Source of the DNA: Ralstonia pickettii
GTDB lineage: Bacteria; Pseudomonadota; Gammaproteobacteria; Burkholderiales; Burkholderiaceae
Assembly: GCF_030582395.1 (NCBI RefSeq)
Contig: NZ_CP104381.1
Span: 2,046,001-2,110,000, forward strand
Direction of reading: 5' to 3'
DNA: 64,000 nucleotides
Made by a program: the position numbers and the translations under genes. This document shows, one piece after another, positions 19,140-27,908 of the stretch (position 1 is its first letter; every line of letters begins with the position of its first letter). Below the pieces are notes generated by a model. The model made no database searches and had not been told where the DNA came from. It saw only the letters and a program-made list of their open reading frames with translations.

Positions 19140-21506
19140 ATGAACAAGCAAACCGAAGCCTTCCTGCTGGCGGAAGCCGATATTGCTGGAGCCGTGTCTG
19201 GCCAGCGCGGCGCTGTGGTCGGCGTGTCGCGCCCGCATGAGTCTGCGCACCTGCATGTTGCGGGTACCGCCACGTACACCGACGACATTCCTGAGCTGGC
19301 CGGCACGCTGCACGCGGCGCTCGGCATGAGCACGCAGGCGCATGCGCGCATCGTCAACATGGACCTGGACCGCGTGAAGGCCGCGCCGGGCGTGGTGGCG
19401 GTGTTCACGTCGGCCGACATCCCCGGCACGAACGATTGCGGCCCGATCATTCACGACGATCCGATCCTGGCGACCGACACGGTGCACTTCATCGGCCAGC
19501 CGATGTTCATCGTGGTGGCCACGTCGCACGATGCGGCGCGACGCGCAGCGCGTCTGGGCAACATCGAATACGAAGTACTGCCCCCGCTGCTGACGCCTGA
19601 AGAGGCTCGCGCCGCGGGCAAGTCGGTGCTGCCGCCGATGCACCTCAAGCGTGGTGAGCCGGCCGAGCGCATCGCCGCAGCGCCCCACTCCGAAGCCGGC
19701 AAGATGTCGCTGGGCGGGCAGGAGCAGTTCTATCTCGAAAGCCAGATCTCGTACGCCGTGCCGAAGGAAGACAACGGCATGCACGTGTGGTGCTCGACGC
19801 AGCATCCGACCGAGATGCAGCACATGGTGTCCCACATGCTGGGTTGGCACGCCAACCAGGTGCTGGTCGAATGCCGCCGCATGGGCGGTGGTTTCGGCGG
19901 CAAGGAATCGCAGTCCGGGCTGTTCGCCTGCTGCGCTTCGCTCGCGGCATGGAAGCTCGCCTGCCCCGTCAAGCTGCGTCCAGACCGCGACGACGACATG
20001 ATGATCACCGGCAAGCGGCATGACTTCCGCTTCGCCTATGAAGCCGGCTACGACGGCGACGGGCGCATCCAGGGCGTCAAGGTCGACATGACCTCGCGCG
20101 CCGGTTTCTCGGCCGACCTGTCGGGCCCGGTGATGACGCGCGCCATCTGTCACTTCGACAACGCCTACTGGCTGCCCGAAGTGGAAATCGACGGCTTCTG
20201 CGCGCGCACGAACACGCAGTCCAACACCGCATTCCGCGGCTTCGGCGGCCCCCAAGGTGCGTTCGCCATCGAATACATCATGGACAACATCGCGCGCTCG
20301 GTCGGCAAGGACGCGCTCGACGTGCGCCGCGCCAATCTGTACGGCAAGGACAAGAACAACGTCACGCCATACGGGCAGACCGTGGAAGACAACGTCATCC
20401 ATGAACTGCTCGACGAACTGGAAGCAACGTCCGACTACCGCGCGCGCCGCGAAGCGATTCGCGCATTCAATGCGACCAGCCCGGTGCTCAAGCGCGGCCT
20501 GGCGCTGACGCCGGTGAAATTCGGCATCTCGTTCAACGTGAAGCACTTCAACCAGGCGGGCGCGCTGGTGCACGTCTACAACGATGGCTCGATCCTCGTG
20601 AACCACGGCGGCACCGAAATGGGCCAGGGCCTGAACACGAAGGTCGCGCAGGTCGTGGCGCACGAACTGGGCGTGTCGTTCACGCGCATCCGCGTGACAG
20701 CCACGGACACCAGCAAGGTGGCCAACACCTCCGCCACGGCGGCATCCACAGGCAGCGACCTGAACGGCAAGGCTGCGCAAGACGCCGCACGCCAGATCCG
20801 CCAGCGCCTGATCGCGTTTGCGGCCGAGCATTACGAAGCGCCCATCGAGACGGTGGCGATCGTGGGCGATCATCTGGAAATCGGTACGCGCCGCGTGCCG
20901 TTCGACGAGCTGGTCGGCAAGGCCTATGTTGCCCGCGTGCAATTGTGGTCCGACGGCTTCTACGCCACGCCCAAGCTGCACTGGGATCAATCCAAGCTCA
21001 AGGGCCGTCCGTTCTACTACTTCGCCTACGGCGCAGCGGTGTCGGAAGTGGTGGTCGATACGCTGACCGGCGAATGGCGCCTGCTGCGCGCCGACGTGCT
21101 GCACGACGCCGGCCGCTCGATCAACCCGGCCATCGACATCGGCCAGGTGGAAGGCGCGTTCATCCAGGGCATGGGCTGGCTCACGACCGAAGAGCTGTGG
21201 TGGAACAAGAACGGCAAGCTGATGACGCATGCGCCGTCCACCTACAAGATCCCGACGGTCAACGACTGCCCGCCGGACTTCCGCGTGAATCTGTTCAACA
21301 ACGCCAACGTGGAAGACAGCATCCACCGTTCCAAGGCACTGGGCGAACCGCCGCTGCTGCTGCCGTTCTCGGTGTTCTTTGCCATTCGCGATGCGGTGGC
21401 TGCGGTTGGCGACGGCCGCACGAACCCGCCGCTGAATGCGCCTGCCACCAGCGAGGAAATCCTCAAGGCTGTGGATGCCATCCGCAGCGCCCCGCTGTCC
21501 GCCTGA
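19140..21506 (+). CDS. xdhB: Xanthine dehydrogenase large subunit (molybdopterin-binding)
   Basis: 788-aa catalytic subunit binding the molybdenum cofactor. Seen: the fold-I entry HVAGTATYTDDIPELAGTL, substrate/cofactor loops RRMGGGFGGKES and TAFRGFGGPQGAFAIEY, GTEMGQGLNTKVAQV, and near the C-terminus ALGEPPLLLPFSVFFAIRDA, whose Glu is the catalytic base that activates the Mo-OH. It works with XdhA as an (AB)2-type enzyme in the cytoplasm. A long antisense reading frame across this gene is a codon-bias shadow. Confidence 0.97.
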   Translation: MNKQTEAFLLAEADIAGAVSGQRGAVVGVSRPHESAHLHVAGTATYTDDIPELAGTLHAALGMSTQAHARIVNMDLDRVKAAPGVVAVFTSADIPGTNDCGPIIHDDPILATDTVHFIGQPMFIVVATSHDAARRAARLGNIEYEVLPPLLTPEEARAAGKSVLPPMHLKRGEPAERIAAAPHSEAGKMSLGGQEQFYLESQISYAVPKEDNGMHVWCSTQHPTEMQHMVSHMLGWHANQVLVECRRMGGGFGGKESQSGLFACCASLAAWKLACPVKLRPDRDDDMMITGKRHDFRFAYEAGYDGDGRIQGVKVDMTSRAGFSADLSGPVMTRAICHFDNAYWLPEVEIDGFCARTNTQSNTAFRGFGGPQGAFAIEYIMDNIARSVGKDALDVRRANLYGKDKNNVTPYGQTVEDNVIHELLDELEATSDYRARREAIRAFNATSPVLKRGLALTPVKFGISFNVKHFNQAGALVHVYNDGSILVNHGGTEMGQGLNTKVAQVVAHELGVSFTRIRVTATDTSKVANTSATAASTGSDLNGKAAQDAARQIRQRLIAFAAEHYEAPIETVAIVGDHLEIGTRRVPFDELVGKAYVARVQLWSDGFYATPKLHWDQSKLKGRPFYYFAYGAAVSEVVVDTLTGEWRLLRADVLHDAGRSINPAIDIGQVEGAFIQGMGWLTTEELWWNKNGKLMTHAPSTYKIPTVNDCPPDFRVNLFNNANVEDSIHRSKALGEPPLLLPFSVFFAIRDAVAAVGDGRTNPPLNAPATSEEILKAVDAIRSAPLSA

Positions 21507-21522
21507 GTTCGGAGAACAGACC

Positions 21523-22557
21523 ATGGACCACACGCAACTGCGCCCATTCCGCTTCGCCGACGTGCTCGCTACGGTGCAAGCGGCGCAGCCGTGCGTGCTG
21601 GTCACGGTAACGGACGTGCAGGGCTCTGCCCCGCGCGAACCAGGCACGCTGATGCTGGTATGCGCCGACGGCTTTTTCGGCACCATCGGCGGCGGCCATC
21701 TCGAATGGCGTGCGATGGAAATCGCGCAGACGATGATGGATGCGCCTGAAGCCGCCGGCGAAGCACGGCGGCAGTTCGTGCGCATTCCGCTCGGCCCTGC
21801 GCTCGGCCAATGCTGCGGCGGCGTGGTGCGGCTGTCGCTTGAACGACTCGACGCGCGTGATGTGAAGTGGATCGCGCTGGCCGACGACGCCATGCGCCAA
21901 CGCCGCAGCCTGCGCCGTATCGTCTCCGCCGATCCGGCGGTCGCGGTTGAAGCGAGCGTGGGCGACGCAGCCGCAGCCGGCGTGCAACTCGACGCCGGCG
22001 GCTTCACCCAAACCGTGCTGCCGCCCGACATGTCCATCGTGCTGTGCGGCGCGGGCCATGTCGGCCACGCCATCGTGCGTGCGTTGGCCCATCTGCCGTG
22101 CCGCGTGACGTGGGTGGACGAGCGCGATGCGATGTTCCCATTTCCCACGGAAGTGCCGCCGAACGTCGTCATCGAATCCACCGACACGCCGGAAGCCGTG
22201 ATCGACCACGCGCCCGCGGGTAGCTACTTCCTGGTTATGACGCACAACCATGCGCTGGATCTGGCGCTGTGCGAGCGCATCATGCGCCGCACGGACTTTG
22301 CCTACTTCGGTCTGATCGGTTCCAAGACGAAGCGCGCGCGTTTCGAGCATCGCATGGTCGAGCACGGCGTGGACCCTATGCGCCTGCCGGAAATGGTGTG
22401 CCCGATTGGCGTGGCGGGCATCGTGGACAAGGCGCCGGATATCATTGCGGTATCCGTCGTCGCGCAACTGCTGCAGGTGCGAGAGCTGCAACAGCATGCG
22501 CTCACCAGCGCGAGCAGCGGCGCGGCGGTCCCTTACCGAGTCCCCACGTCTGTCTGA
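21523..22557 (+). CDS. xdhC: Xanthine dehydrogenase accessory protein (Moco sulfuration/insertion)
   Basis: 344-aa XdhC/CoxI protein. The N-terminal XdhC domain reads VLVTVTDVQGSAPREPGTLM, then FGTIGGGHLEWRAMEIA. The C-terminal Rossmann domain contains VLCGAGHVGHAIVRALAHL and ends FGLIGSKTKRARFEHRM. Family knowledge: XdhC binds molybdenum cofactor, protects it, promotes its sulfuration and inserts it into XdhB. GGAGA precedes the ATG. Third gene of the xdh operon; the deaminase gene follows after 2 bp. Confidence 0.95.
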   Translation: MDHTQLRPFRFADVLATVQAAQPCVLVTVTDVQGSAPREPGTLMLVCADGFFGTIGGGHLEWRAMEIAQTMMDAPEAAGEARRQFVRIPLGPALGQCCGGVVRLSLERLDARDVKWIALADDAMRQRRSLRRIVSADPAVAVEASVGDAAAAGVQLDAGGFTQTVLPPDMSIVLCGAGHVGHAIVRALAHLPCRVTWVDERDAMFPFPTEVPPNVVIESTDTPEAVIDHAPAGSYFLVMTHNHALDLALCERIMRRTDFAYFGLIGSKTKRARFEHRMVEHGVDPMRLPEMVCPIGVAGIVDKAPDIIAVSVVAQLLQVRELQQHALTSASSGAAVPYRVPTSV

Positions 22558-22559
22558 TC

Positions 22560-23597
22560 ATGCCGATTTCTTCCGCGCTTGCAGAACGCATCGCCACCAG
22601 CCCCAAAGCTGAACTGCACATCCACATCGAAGGCTCGCTCGAACCCGAACTGATGTTCGCGCTGGCCGAGCGCAACGGCGTGAAGCTGCCGTATGCGTCC
22701 GTTGAAGAAGTACGCGCGGCTTACGCCTTCAACGATCTGCAATCGTTTCTCGACCTGTATTACGCCGGCGCCAGCGTGTTGCTCACCGAGCAGGATTTCT
22801 ACGACATGACCGCCGCGTACGTGGCACGCGCGCTTGCCGACAACGTCCACCACGCCGAAATCTTCTTCGACCCGCAGACGCATACGGCGCGCAACGTGCC
22901 CATGCATGTGGTCGTTCACGGCATCGTCCGCGCCCTGGACGACGCCGAGCGCGAGCACGGTTTCTCCAGCGCGCTGATCCTCTGCTTCCTGCGGCACCTG
23001 AGCGAAGAAGACGCCTTCGACACGCTCGAAGCGGCCCTGCCCTATATCCAGGATCCGGCCAACCGCATCATCGGCGTGGGGCTGGATTCGTCCGAGCGGG
23101 GCAACCCGCCGGAGAAGTTCGCACGCGTATTCGCACGCTGCAAGGAACTCGGCCTGCGCCTGGTCGCCCACGCTGGTGAAGAAGGCCCGGCGCAATACGT
23201 GATCGACGCCCTCGACATCCTCAAGGTGGAGCGCATCGATCACGGCGTACGCGCCATCGACGATGCCGCGCTCGTCAAGCGCCTCGCGGCCGAACGCATC
23301 GCGCTGACGGTCTGCCCGCTGTCGAACGAAAAACTGAAGGTCTACCCTGACTTGCGCGACCACTCGCTCAAGCAACTGCTGGATGCCGGCTGCGCCGTAA
23401 CGCTGCATTCCGACGATCCGGCCTACTTTGGCGGCTACATGAACACCAACTGGCTCGCCACGTTCAACGCCCTTGACCTGTCTGCGGCCGATGCCCATAC
23501 GCTCGCGCGCAACAGCTTCGAGGCGTCCTTCCTGCCCGAACAGGACAAAGCCCTGTGGCTTGCCAAGGTCGACGACCACTGGAAAGCCGCACACTAA
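22560..23597 (+). CDS. Adenine/adenosine deaminase (adenine-deaminase-like subtype)
   Basis: 345-aa metal-dependent amidohydrolase of the ADA superfamily. Motifs: PKAELHIHIEGSLEPE (metal-binding HxH), HAGEEG near residue 206, RIDHGVRA, and LHSDDPAYFGGY, which supplies the metal Asp. It is commonly annotated add. However, the FNDLQSFLDLYYAG segment, the LDSSE stretch and DPAYFGGY recall the group characterised in Pseudomonas as adenine deaminases (AAH-type, giving hypoxanthine). Being fused by context to xdh, either substrate yields hypoxanthine or inosine for the same pathway. The start overlaps the spacer of xdhC by 2 bp. Confidence 0.88.
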   Translation: MPISSALAERIATSPKAELHIHIEGSLEPELMFALAERNGVKLPYASVEEVRAAYAFNDLQSFLDLYYAGASVLLTEQDFYDMTAAYVARALADNVHHAEIFFDPQTHTARNVPMHVVVHGIVRALDDAEREHGFSSALILCFLRHLSEEDAFDTLEAALPYIQDPANRIIGVGLDSSERGNPPEKFARVFARCKELGLRLVAHAGEEGPAQYVIDALDILKVERIDHGVRAIDDAALVKRLAAERIALTVCPLSNEKLKVYPDLRDHSLKQLLDAGCAVTLHSDDPAYFGGYMNTNWLATFNALDLSAADAHTLARNSFEASFLPEQDKALWLAKVDDHWKAAH

Positions 23598-23612
23598 AAA
23601 TCACGAGACGAC

Positions 23613-24947
23613 ATGACCACGATGCCTCCGACTTCCAACACCGTTCACGCCTACCGCGGCCGCGTGCTGCATTTCCTGCACGATCCGCAGTATCGCGAGC
23701 GCGATGCCTATGAGTACTGGGAGGACGGCCTGCTCGTGGTATTGAGCGGCAAGGTGATCAAGGCCGGCGACTATGCCGCGCTGCGTGAAGACCTGCCGGC
23801 CGGCGCGCAATTGCACGACTACAGCGGCAAGCTGATCGTCCCCGGCTTCATCGACACGCACATTCACTTCCCGCAGACGGACATGATCGCGTCGCCGTCG
23901 CCGGGCCTGTTGCACTGGCTGGAAACGTACACCTTCCCGGAAGAGCGCCGCTTCGAAAGCGAGCAGTACGCCGCCGGCGTCGCCTCGTTCTTCCTCGACG
24001 AACTGCTGCGCAACGGCACGACCAGCGCGATGGTGTGGAGCACCGTGCATCGCGGCTCCGCCGAGACACTGTTCACGCAAGCCCAGCAACGCGGCATGCG
24101 CATGATCACCGGCAAGGTGATGATGGACCGCAACTGTCCGGAATACCTGCGCGACACAGCGGAATCCGGCGCGCGCGACACGGCTGACCTGATCTCGCGC
24201 TGGCACGGCAAGGACCGCCTGGCTTACGCCATCACACCGCGCTTTGCGCCCACCTCGAGCGAAGCGCAACTGCAAGCCTGCGCCGAACTCGCCAAGCAAT
24301 ACAAGGACGTTTTCATCCAGACACACGTCGCAGAAAATCCCGACGAAGTGAAATGGGTGGCCGACCTGTTCCCCAACGCACGCAGCTATCTGGACGTCTA
24401 CGACCGCTACGGGCTGCTGCGCAAAGGCGCCTTCTACGGCCACGCCATCTGGCTGGACGACGGTGACCGCCAACGCATGGCCGAATCCGGGGCCGCCGTC
24501 GCGCACTGCCCGACCTCCAACCTGTTCCTGGGTAGCGGCCTCTACAACTTCCACAAGAACGACGCGCACCGCCTGGCGCTTACGCTGGCGACCGACGTGG
24601 GCGGCGGCAGCTCGTTCTCGATGCTGCGCACGATGGGCACGGCGCACAAGGTCGCGCGCATGGGCGGATATCACCTGACGGCGTTGCGGATGTTCTACCT
24701 GGCCACGCGCGGCGCCGCCGAAGCGCTGGGCTGGGAAGACCGCATCGGCAGCTTCGTGCCGGGCGCGGAAGCCGACTTCATCGTGCTGGACCCGGCAGCC
24801 ACACCGCTGCTCGCCCGCCGCAACGCGCGCTCGGAGACGCTGGAAGAGCTGCTGTTCTCGCTGGCGCTGTTGGGCGAGGATCGCGCCGTGGCTGCCACCT
24901 ACATCCAGGGCGAGCCGGCCAAATTCGCGATTGGCGCCAACGCTTGA
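23613..24947 (+). CDS. guaD: Guanine deaminase
   Basis: 444-aa amidohydrolase converting guanine to xanthine. The metal-binding N-terminal motif is VPGFIDTHIHFPQTDMIAS; other signatures are PRFAPTSSEAQL, the metal-ligand THVAENPDE, YGHAIWL and the ATDVGGGSSFSMLRTM loop, which distinguishes guanine deaminase from other cytosine/guanine family members. Fifth gene of the same-strand purine series, 15 bp after the deaminase. The sigma-70 -35 element of the next gene's promoter sits inside its last codons. Confidence 0.95.
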   Translation: MTTMPPTSNTVHAYRGRVLHFLHDPQYRERDAYEYWEDGLLVVLSGKVIKAGDYAALREDLPAGAQLHDYSGKLIVPGFIDTHIHFPQTDMIASPSPGLLHWLETYTFPEERRFESEQYAAGVASFFLDELLRNGTTSAMVWSTVHRGSAETLFTQAQQRGMRMITGKVMMDRNCPEYLRDTAESGARDTADLISRWHGKDRLAYAITPRFAPTSSEAQLQACAELAKQYKDVFIQTHVAENPDEVKWVADLFPNARSYLDVYDRYGLLRKGAFYGHAIWLDDGDRQRMAESGAAVAHCPTSNLFLGSGLYNFHKNDAHRLALTLATDVGGGSSFSMLRTMGTAHKVARMGGYHLTALRMFYLATRGAAEALGWEDRIGSFVPGAEADFIVLDPAATPLLARRNARSETLEELLFSLALLGEDRAVAATYIQGEPAKFAIGANA

Positions 24948-24959
24948 TGCACTTATAAT
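24931..24959 (+). promoter_or_regulatory. Sigma-70 promoter for the Mn2+ riboswitch transcript
   Basis: TTGGCG at 24931-24936 (-35, inside the end of guaD), a 17-bp spacer, and a perfect TATAAT at 24954-24959. Predicted start near 24966, only a few bases before the riboswitch at 24973. Confidence 0.75.
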
Positions 24960-24972
24960 CGCGGCTTCCATT

Positions 24973-25120
24973 GGGGAGTAGCCGCTCGAAGTCGTCACTT
25001 CGAGGGCCACGTCAACAGACTTGACCGCCGTCGCAACGACAGGTGGTTATGGCGTGGTCAGCCGCACTCAGGGTGCCATCCGTGCACCCGGTGACGCGCC
25101 TGGCGAGACCGATGACAACC
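24973..25120 (+). promoter_or_regulatory. yybP-ykoY manganese riboswitch
   Basis: The leader carries the signature pieces of this class in order: GGGGAGTAGC (24973-24982), GTCGTCA, GTCAACA (25011-25017), CCGGTGACGC, and GCGAGACC (25103-25110) closing the junction. Family knowledge: two RNA legs dock around Mn2+ and Mg2+, and binding turns on Mn2+ exporters. It sits 65 bp before the start codon of a UPF0016 exporter, the expected partner. The expression platform could be translational; no intrinsic terminator is seen before the start codon. Confidence 0.9.
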
Positions 25121-25184
25121 CACTGCGGACAGGGCCGGCAGTGGCGCGTCATTGGTTCGCATACGGCCCGGACACCACAACAAC

Positions 25185-25757
25185 ATGGAAGCCTTTCTCG
25201 TCTCCACCGGCATCGTCGCGCTCGCAGAAATCGGCGACAAGACCCAGCTGCTGTCGATCCTACTGGCCGCGCGTTTTCGCAAGCCGGTGCCGATCATTCT
25301 CGGCATCTTCATCTCCACCCTCGTCAACCACGCACTGGCCGGCGCCGTCGGTGGCTGGATCACGCACGTGCTGGGGGAAAACGTGCTGCGGTGGATCCTA
25401 GGCGTGGGCTTTATCGCCATGGCCGGGTGGATGCTGATTCCGGACAAGCTCGACGACGACGAAGCGCCCTCGACGACGCAGCGCGGCCTGGGCATCCTCG
25501 GGACGACCATCGTTGCGTTCTTCTTTGCCGAGATGGGCGACAAGACGCAGATCGCGACCGTGGCACTGGCCGCACGCTTTAACGACGTGTTTTCTGTCGT
25601 GGCGGGCACCACCGTCGGCATGCTGCTGGCCAATGTGCCGGCCGTGCTGATGGGCAACAAGTTCGCCGCGCGTATGCCGATCGCGCTGGTGCACCGGATT
25701 GCAGCGCTGATCTTCCTGGTACTGGGTGTCATGGCGTTGCTGGGCGTCGGGAAGTAA
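25185..25757 (+). CDS. UPF0016/TMEM165-GDT1 family Mn2+ exporter (MneA-like)
   Basis: 190-aa inner-membrane protein of two homologous three-helix repeats. Each repeat begins with the family motif E-x-G-D-K-T: EIGDKTQLLSILLAARF near residue 14 and EMGDKTQIATVALAARF near residue 115; these acidic residues line the cation site. Vibrio and other bacterial homologues export Mn2+. The riboswitch immediately upstream independently supports manganese as substrate. The start at 25185 (MEAFLV) is preferred because it begins the first helix. The gene interrupts the purine cluster but has its own promoter. Confidence 0.92.
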   Translation: MEAFLVSTGIVALAEIGDKTQLLSILLAARFRKPVPIILGIFISTLVNHALAGAVGGWITHVLGENVLRWILGVGFIAMAGWMLIPDKLDDDEAPSTTQRGLGILGTTIVAFFFAEMGDKTQIATVALAARFNDVFSVVAGTTVGMLLANVPAVLMGNKFAARMPIALVHRIAALIFLVLGVMALLGVGK

Positions 25758-25865
25758 GTCGTCAATCCGAGGCTCTGGGGCTGCCCTGTCGGCGCCCCTT
25801 GCGGCCGGTGACGCAGCGGCGAATCGAGCCCAGCCAAGGACACATCGCTGCAGACGCTTCAGGCG

Positions 25866-25892
25866 AAAAAAAACGGGGCCGCAGCCCCGTTC
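25866..25892 (-). terminator. Intrinsic terminator of the uraH-puuD transcript
   Basis: On the minus strand, stem AACGGGGC / GCCCCGTT (25872-25879 with 25884-25891), a 4-base loop, then eight T residues. It lies 80 bp after the puuD stop. It has no T-run on the plus strand, so it does not serve the exporter gene. Confidence 0.85.
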
Positions 25893-25972
25893 AACCCTCA
25901 CCGGTCACGCCATCCGCTAGGGAACGAATGGCATGCTCCGATAAACCTTTCCGTTGTTGCTCAGCATGCGCT

Positions 25973-27250
25973 TCAGTTCGTCTTGGCGCCGCCTTCGAAC
26001 CACTTGGCAATGATGGTGCGCTCGTCGTCGGTGATTTGCGTCACGTTGCCCAACGGCATCAGCTTCTGCTGGACGACCTGCTGGTAGACGAGCTGCGCAT
26101 GCTTGCCCAGTTCGTCCGGCGTATCGAGCAACACGCCCTTAGCCGGTGAAGGCATCAGGGTAGGATGTGCCGAGTGACATTGGTAGCACCGCGCGGTAAC
26201 GACTGCCTGTACTTTGGCGAAGTCCGAACCGCCGGCAGCTGCCGCAGTGGCCTGGCCTGCTGCAGCCGGTACCGAAGCGCTGCCTTCTGCCGCCGCTGCA
26301 GGCGCCGTCGCCGCCGGGGTTTCTGCCACCGGGGCTGCCGGACGCGACGCCGGAGCCAGCCACACGGCCACACCCAGCAGCACAGCCACGCCAGCTGCCG
26401 GATAGCCCCAGTTGATCACGCCCTTGTGCTTCAGGATGAAGAACTGACGGATCAGCACGCCGGCCAGCATGATCAGCACGAGCACAACCCAGTTGTACTT
26501 GGCGGCGTACGTCATGCTGTAGTGGTTCGACAGCATGGCGAACAGCACCGGCAGCGTGAAGTACGTGTTGTGCACGCTGCGCTGCTTGCCGCGCTTGCCG
26601 TGGATCGGGTCCGGCTTTTCGCCAGCCTTGAGCGAGGCGACCACCTTGCGTTGCCCCGGGATGATCCAGAAGAACACGTTGGCGCTCATGATCGTTGCGA
26701 TCATCGCGCCGATCAGCAGGAATGCCGCGCGGCCCGAGAAAAGGTGGCACGCCGCAAACGCCGCAATCACCACGTAGATCGCCACGAGAAAGCCGACCAC
26801 GCGGTCGTTCTTGCCGAACACGCGGCAGATCGTGTCGTACACCAGCCAGCCGACCACCAGGAAGCCCAGCGCCAGCAGCACGGCTGTGGTCGCCGTCATG
26901 TCGAACACGCTGCGATCGATCATGTAGACGTTGGCGTTGAAGAGGTACACCACCGTCAGCAGAGCAAAGCCCGACATCCAGGTCGAGTAAGACTCCCAGT
27001 AGAACCAGTGCAGATGATCGGGCAGCTGCTTCGGTGCGAGCAGGTACTTCTGCGGGTTGTAGAACCCGCCCCCGTGCACGGCCCACAGCTCGCCGTCGAC
27101 GCCCTTGTCCTTCAGGTCCGGTGCGGTCGGCTTGGTCAGGCTGTTATCGAGCCAGACAAAGTAGAACGACGAACCGATCCACGCGATCGCGACGATCACG
27201 TGCAGCCAACGCAAGAGCAAGTTGGCCCAGTCGAGGATATAGCCTTCCAT
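25973..27250 (-). CDS. puuD: PuuD-type membrane urate oxidase with C-terminal cytochrome c
   Basis: 425-aa integral-membrane protein. It begins MEGYILDWANLLLRWLHVIV and has eight or so hydrophobic segments over residues 1-300, then an Ala/Pro linker (about 305-340) and a c-type cytochrome domain with CYQCH at residues 355-359. PuuD oxidises urate to 5-hydroxyisourate and passes electrons to the respiratory chain instead of making H2O2 as soluble uricase does. The haem motif in this protein supports that route. Second gene of uraH-puuD (17 bp gap) with a terminator downstream. Confidence 0.92.
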   Translation of the reverse strand: MEGYILDWANLLLRWLHVIVAIAWIGSSFYFVWLDNSLTKPTAPDLKDKGVDGELWAVHGGGFYNPQKYLLAPKQLPDHLHWFYWESYSTWMSGFALLTVVYLFNANVYMIDRSVFDMTATTAVLLALGFLVVGWLVYDTICRVFGKNDRVVGFLVAIYVVIAAFAACHLFSGRAAFLLIGAMIATIMSANVFFWIIPGQRKVVASLKAGEKPDPIHGKRGKQRSVHNTYFTLPVLFAMLSNHYSMTYAAKYNWVVLVLIMLAGVLIRQFFILKHKGVINWGYPAAGVAVLLGVAVWLAPASRPAAPVAETPAATAPAAAAEGSASVPAAAGQATAAAAGGSDFAKVQAVVTARCYQCHSAHPTLMPSPAKGVLLDTPDELGKHAQLVYQQVVQQKLMPLGNVTQITDDERTIIAKWFEGGAKTN

Positions 27251-27267
27251 GATGACTCCCTGCCCTG

Positions 27268-27621
27268 TTAGCTACCGCGATAGGTCGAATACGACCACGG
27301 CGACACCAGCAGCGGCACGTGGTAGTGCGCGCTGGTATCGGCCACGCCGAAGCGCAGGGTCACCACGTCCAGGAACGCGGGCTCGGGGAGTTTCACGCCG
27401 GCAGCGCGGTAGTACTCGCCCACGCTGAAGTCCAGCTCATACACGCCGGTTTGCAGCGCGTCGCCTTCAAGCAGCGGCGCAGCGCAACGGCCATCGTGAT
27501 TGGTGCGGACCGACTTGATCGGTTGCCGCTGATTGTCGACAATTTTGAACAGTGCGATCGCCAGGTTTTGGCCCGGCGTGCCTGCAGCGGTGTCGAGCAC
27601 ATGGGTGGTCAAGCGTCCCAT
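27268..27621 (-). CDS. uraH: 5-Hydroxyisourate hydrolase
   Basis: 117-aa transthyretin-like enzyme hydrolysing 5-hydroxyisourate to OHCU. Both hallmarks are present: the N-terminal RLTTHVLDTAAGTPG and the C-terminal YRGS tetrapeptide that defines enzymes as opposed to hormone-binding transthyretins. Start at 27621 with AGGAAG upstream. First gene of the operon with puuD; its likely promoter lies about 290 bp upstream, leaving a long leader. Confidence 0.96.
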   Translation of the reverse strand: MGRLTTHVLDTAAGTPGQNLAIALFKIVDNQRQPIKSVRTNHDGRCAAPLLEGDALQTGVYELDFSVGEYYRAAGVKLPEPAFLDVVTLRFGVADTSAHYHVPLLVSPWSYSTYRGS

Positions 27622-27908
27622 TTGTCTTCCTCTGTAGTTCGAATTTTCAGAAGCGCCGCTGCCTCCACTTGCACCTCGCGCCAAACCCTTGTGTGACAAG
27701 GGCTGGCGTCGGGGCCCGCTCGGTACGTGCTGTGCACGCATCCCGGCGCGCGTCCAGCCGGTTTACGCCTGCCATCCATCTGGGGAGGGGCATGCCAAAC
27801 CGGCAAAGCCGTCGCTGGTTCTGGGTCCGACGCCTTGCTCCCGCCGTGTCGTTAGACTCGGCTTGAAACAGGGATTTCCCTAGTTTGTCGGATTCCCGAA
27901 CACATTTT
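27622..27908 (-). promoter_or_regulatory. Structured leader of uraH-puuD (candidate regulatory RNA)
   Basis: No gene is credible here. Read as minus-strand leader it contains two strong stems. A perfect 8-bp pairing GCCGGTTT/AAACCGGC (27757-27764 with 27797-27804) encloses a 32-nt loop. A hairpin at 27679-27708 pairs GCCA/TGGC and CCCTTGT/ACAAGGG. An AGGGA-TT-TCCCT dyad is at 27870-27881. No T-run follows either stem, so attenuation is not obvious; the hairpin ends about 57 nt from the start codon. A purine-sensing function is only a suggestion from context. Confidence 0.4.

Noticed and set aside
27532..27543. Perfect palindrome ATTGTCGACAAT resembling the GntR half-sites
   Set aside because: It is within the uraH coding sequence far from a promoter; a secondary operator is possible but unsupported.
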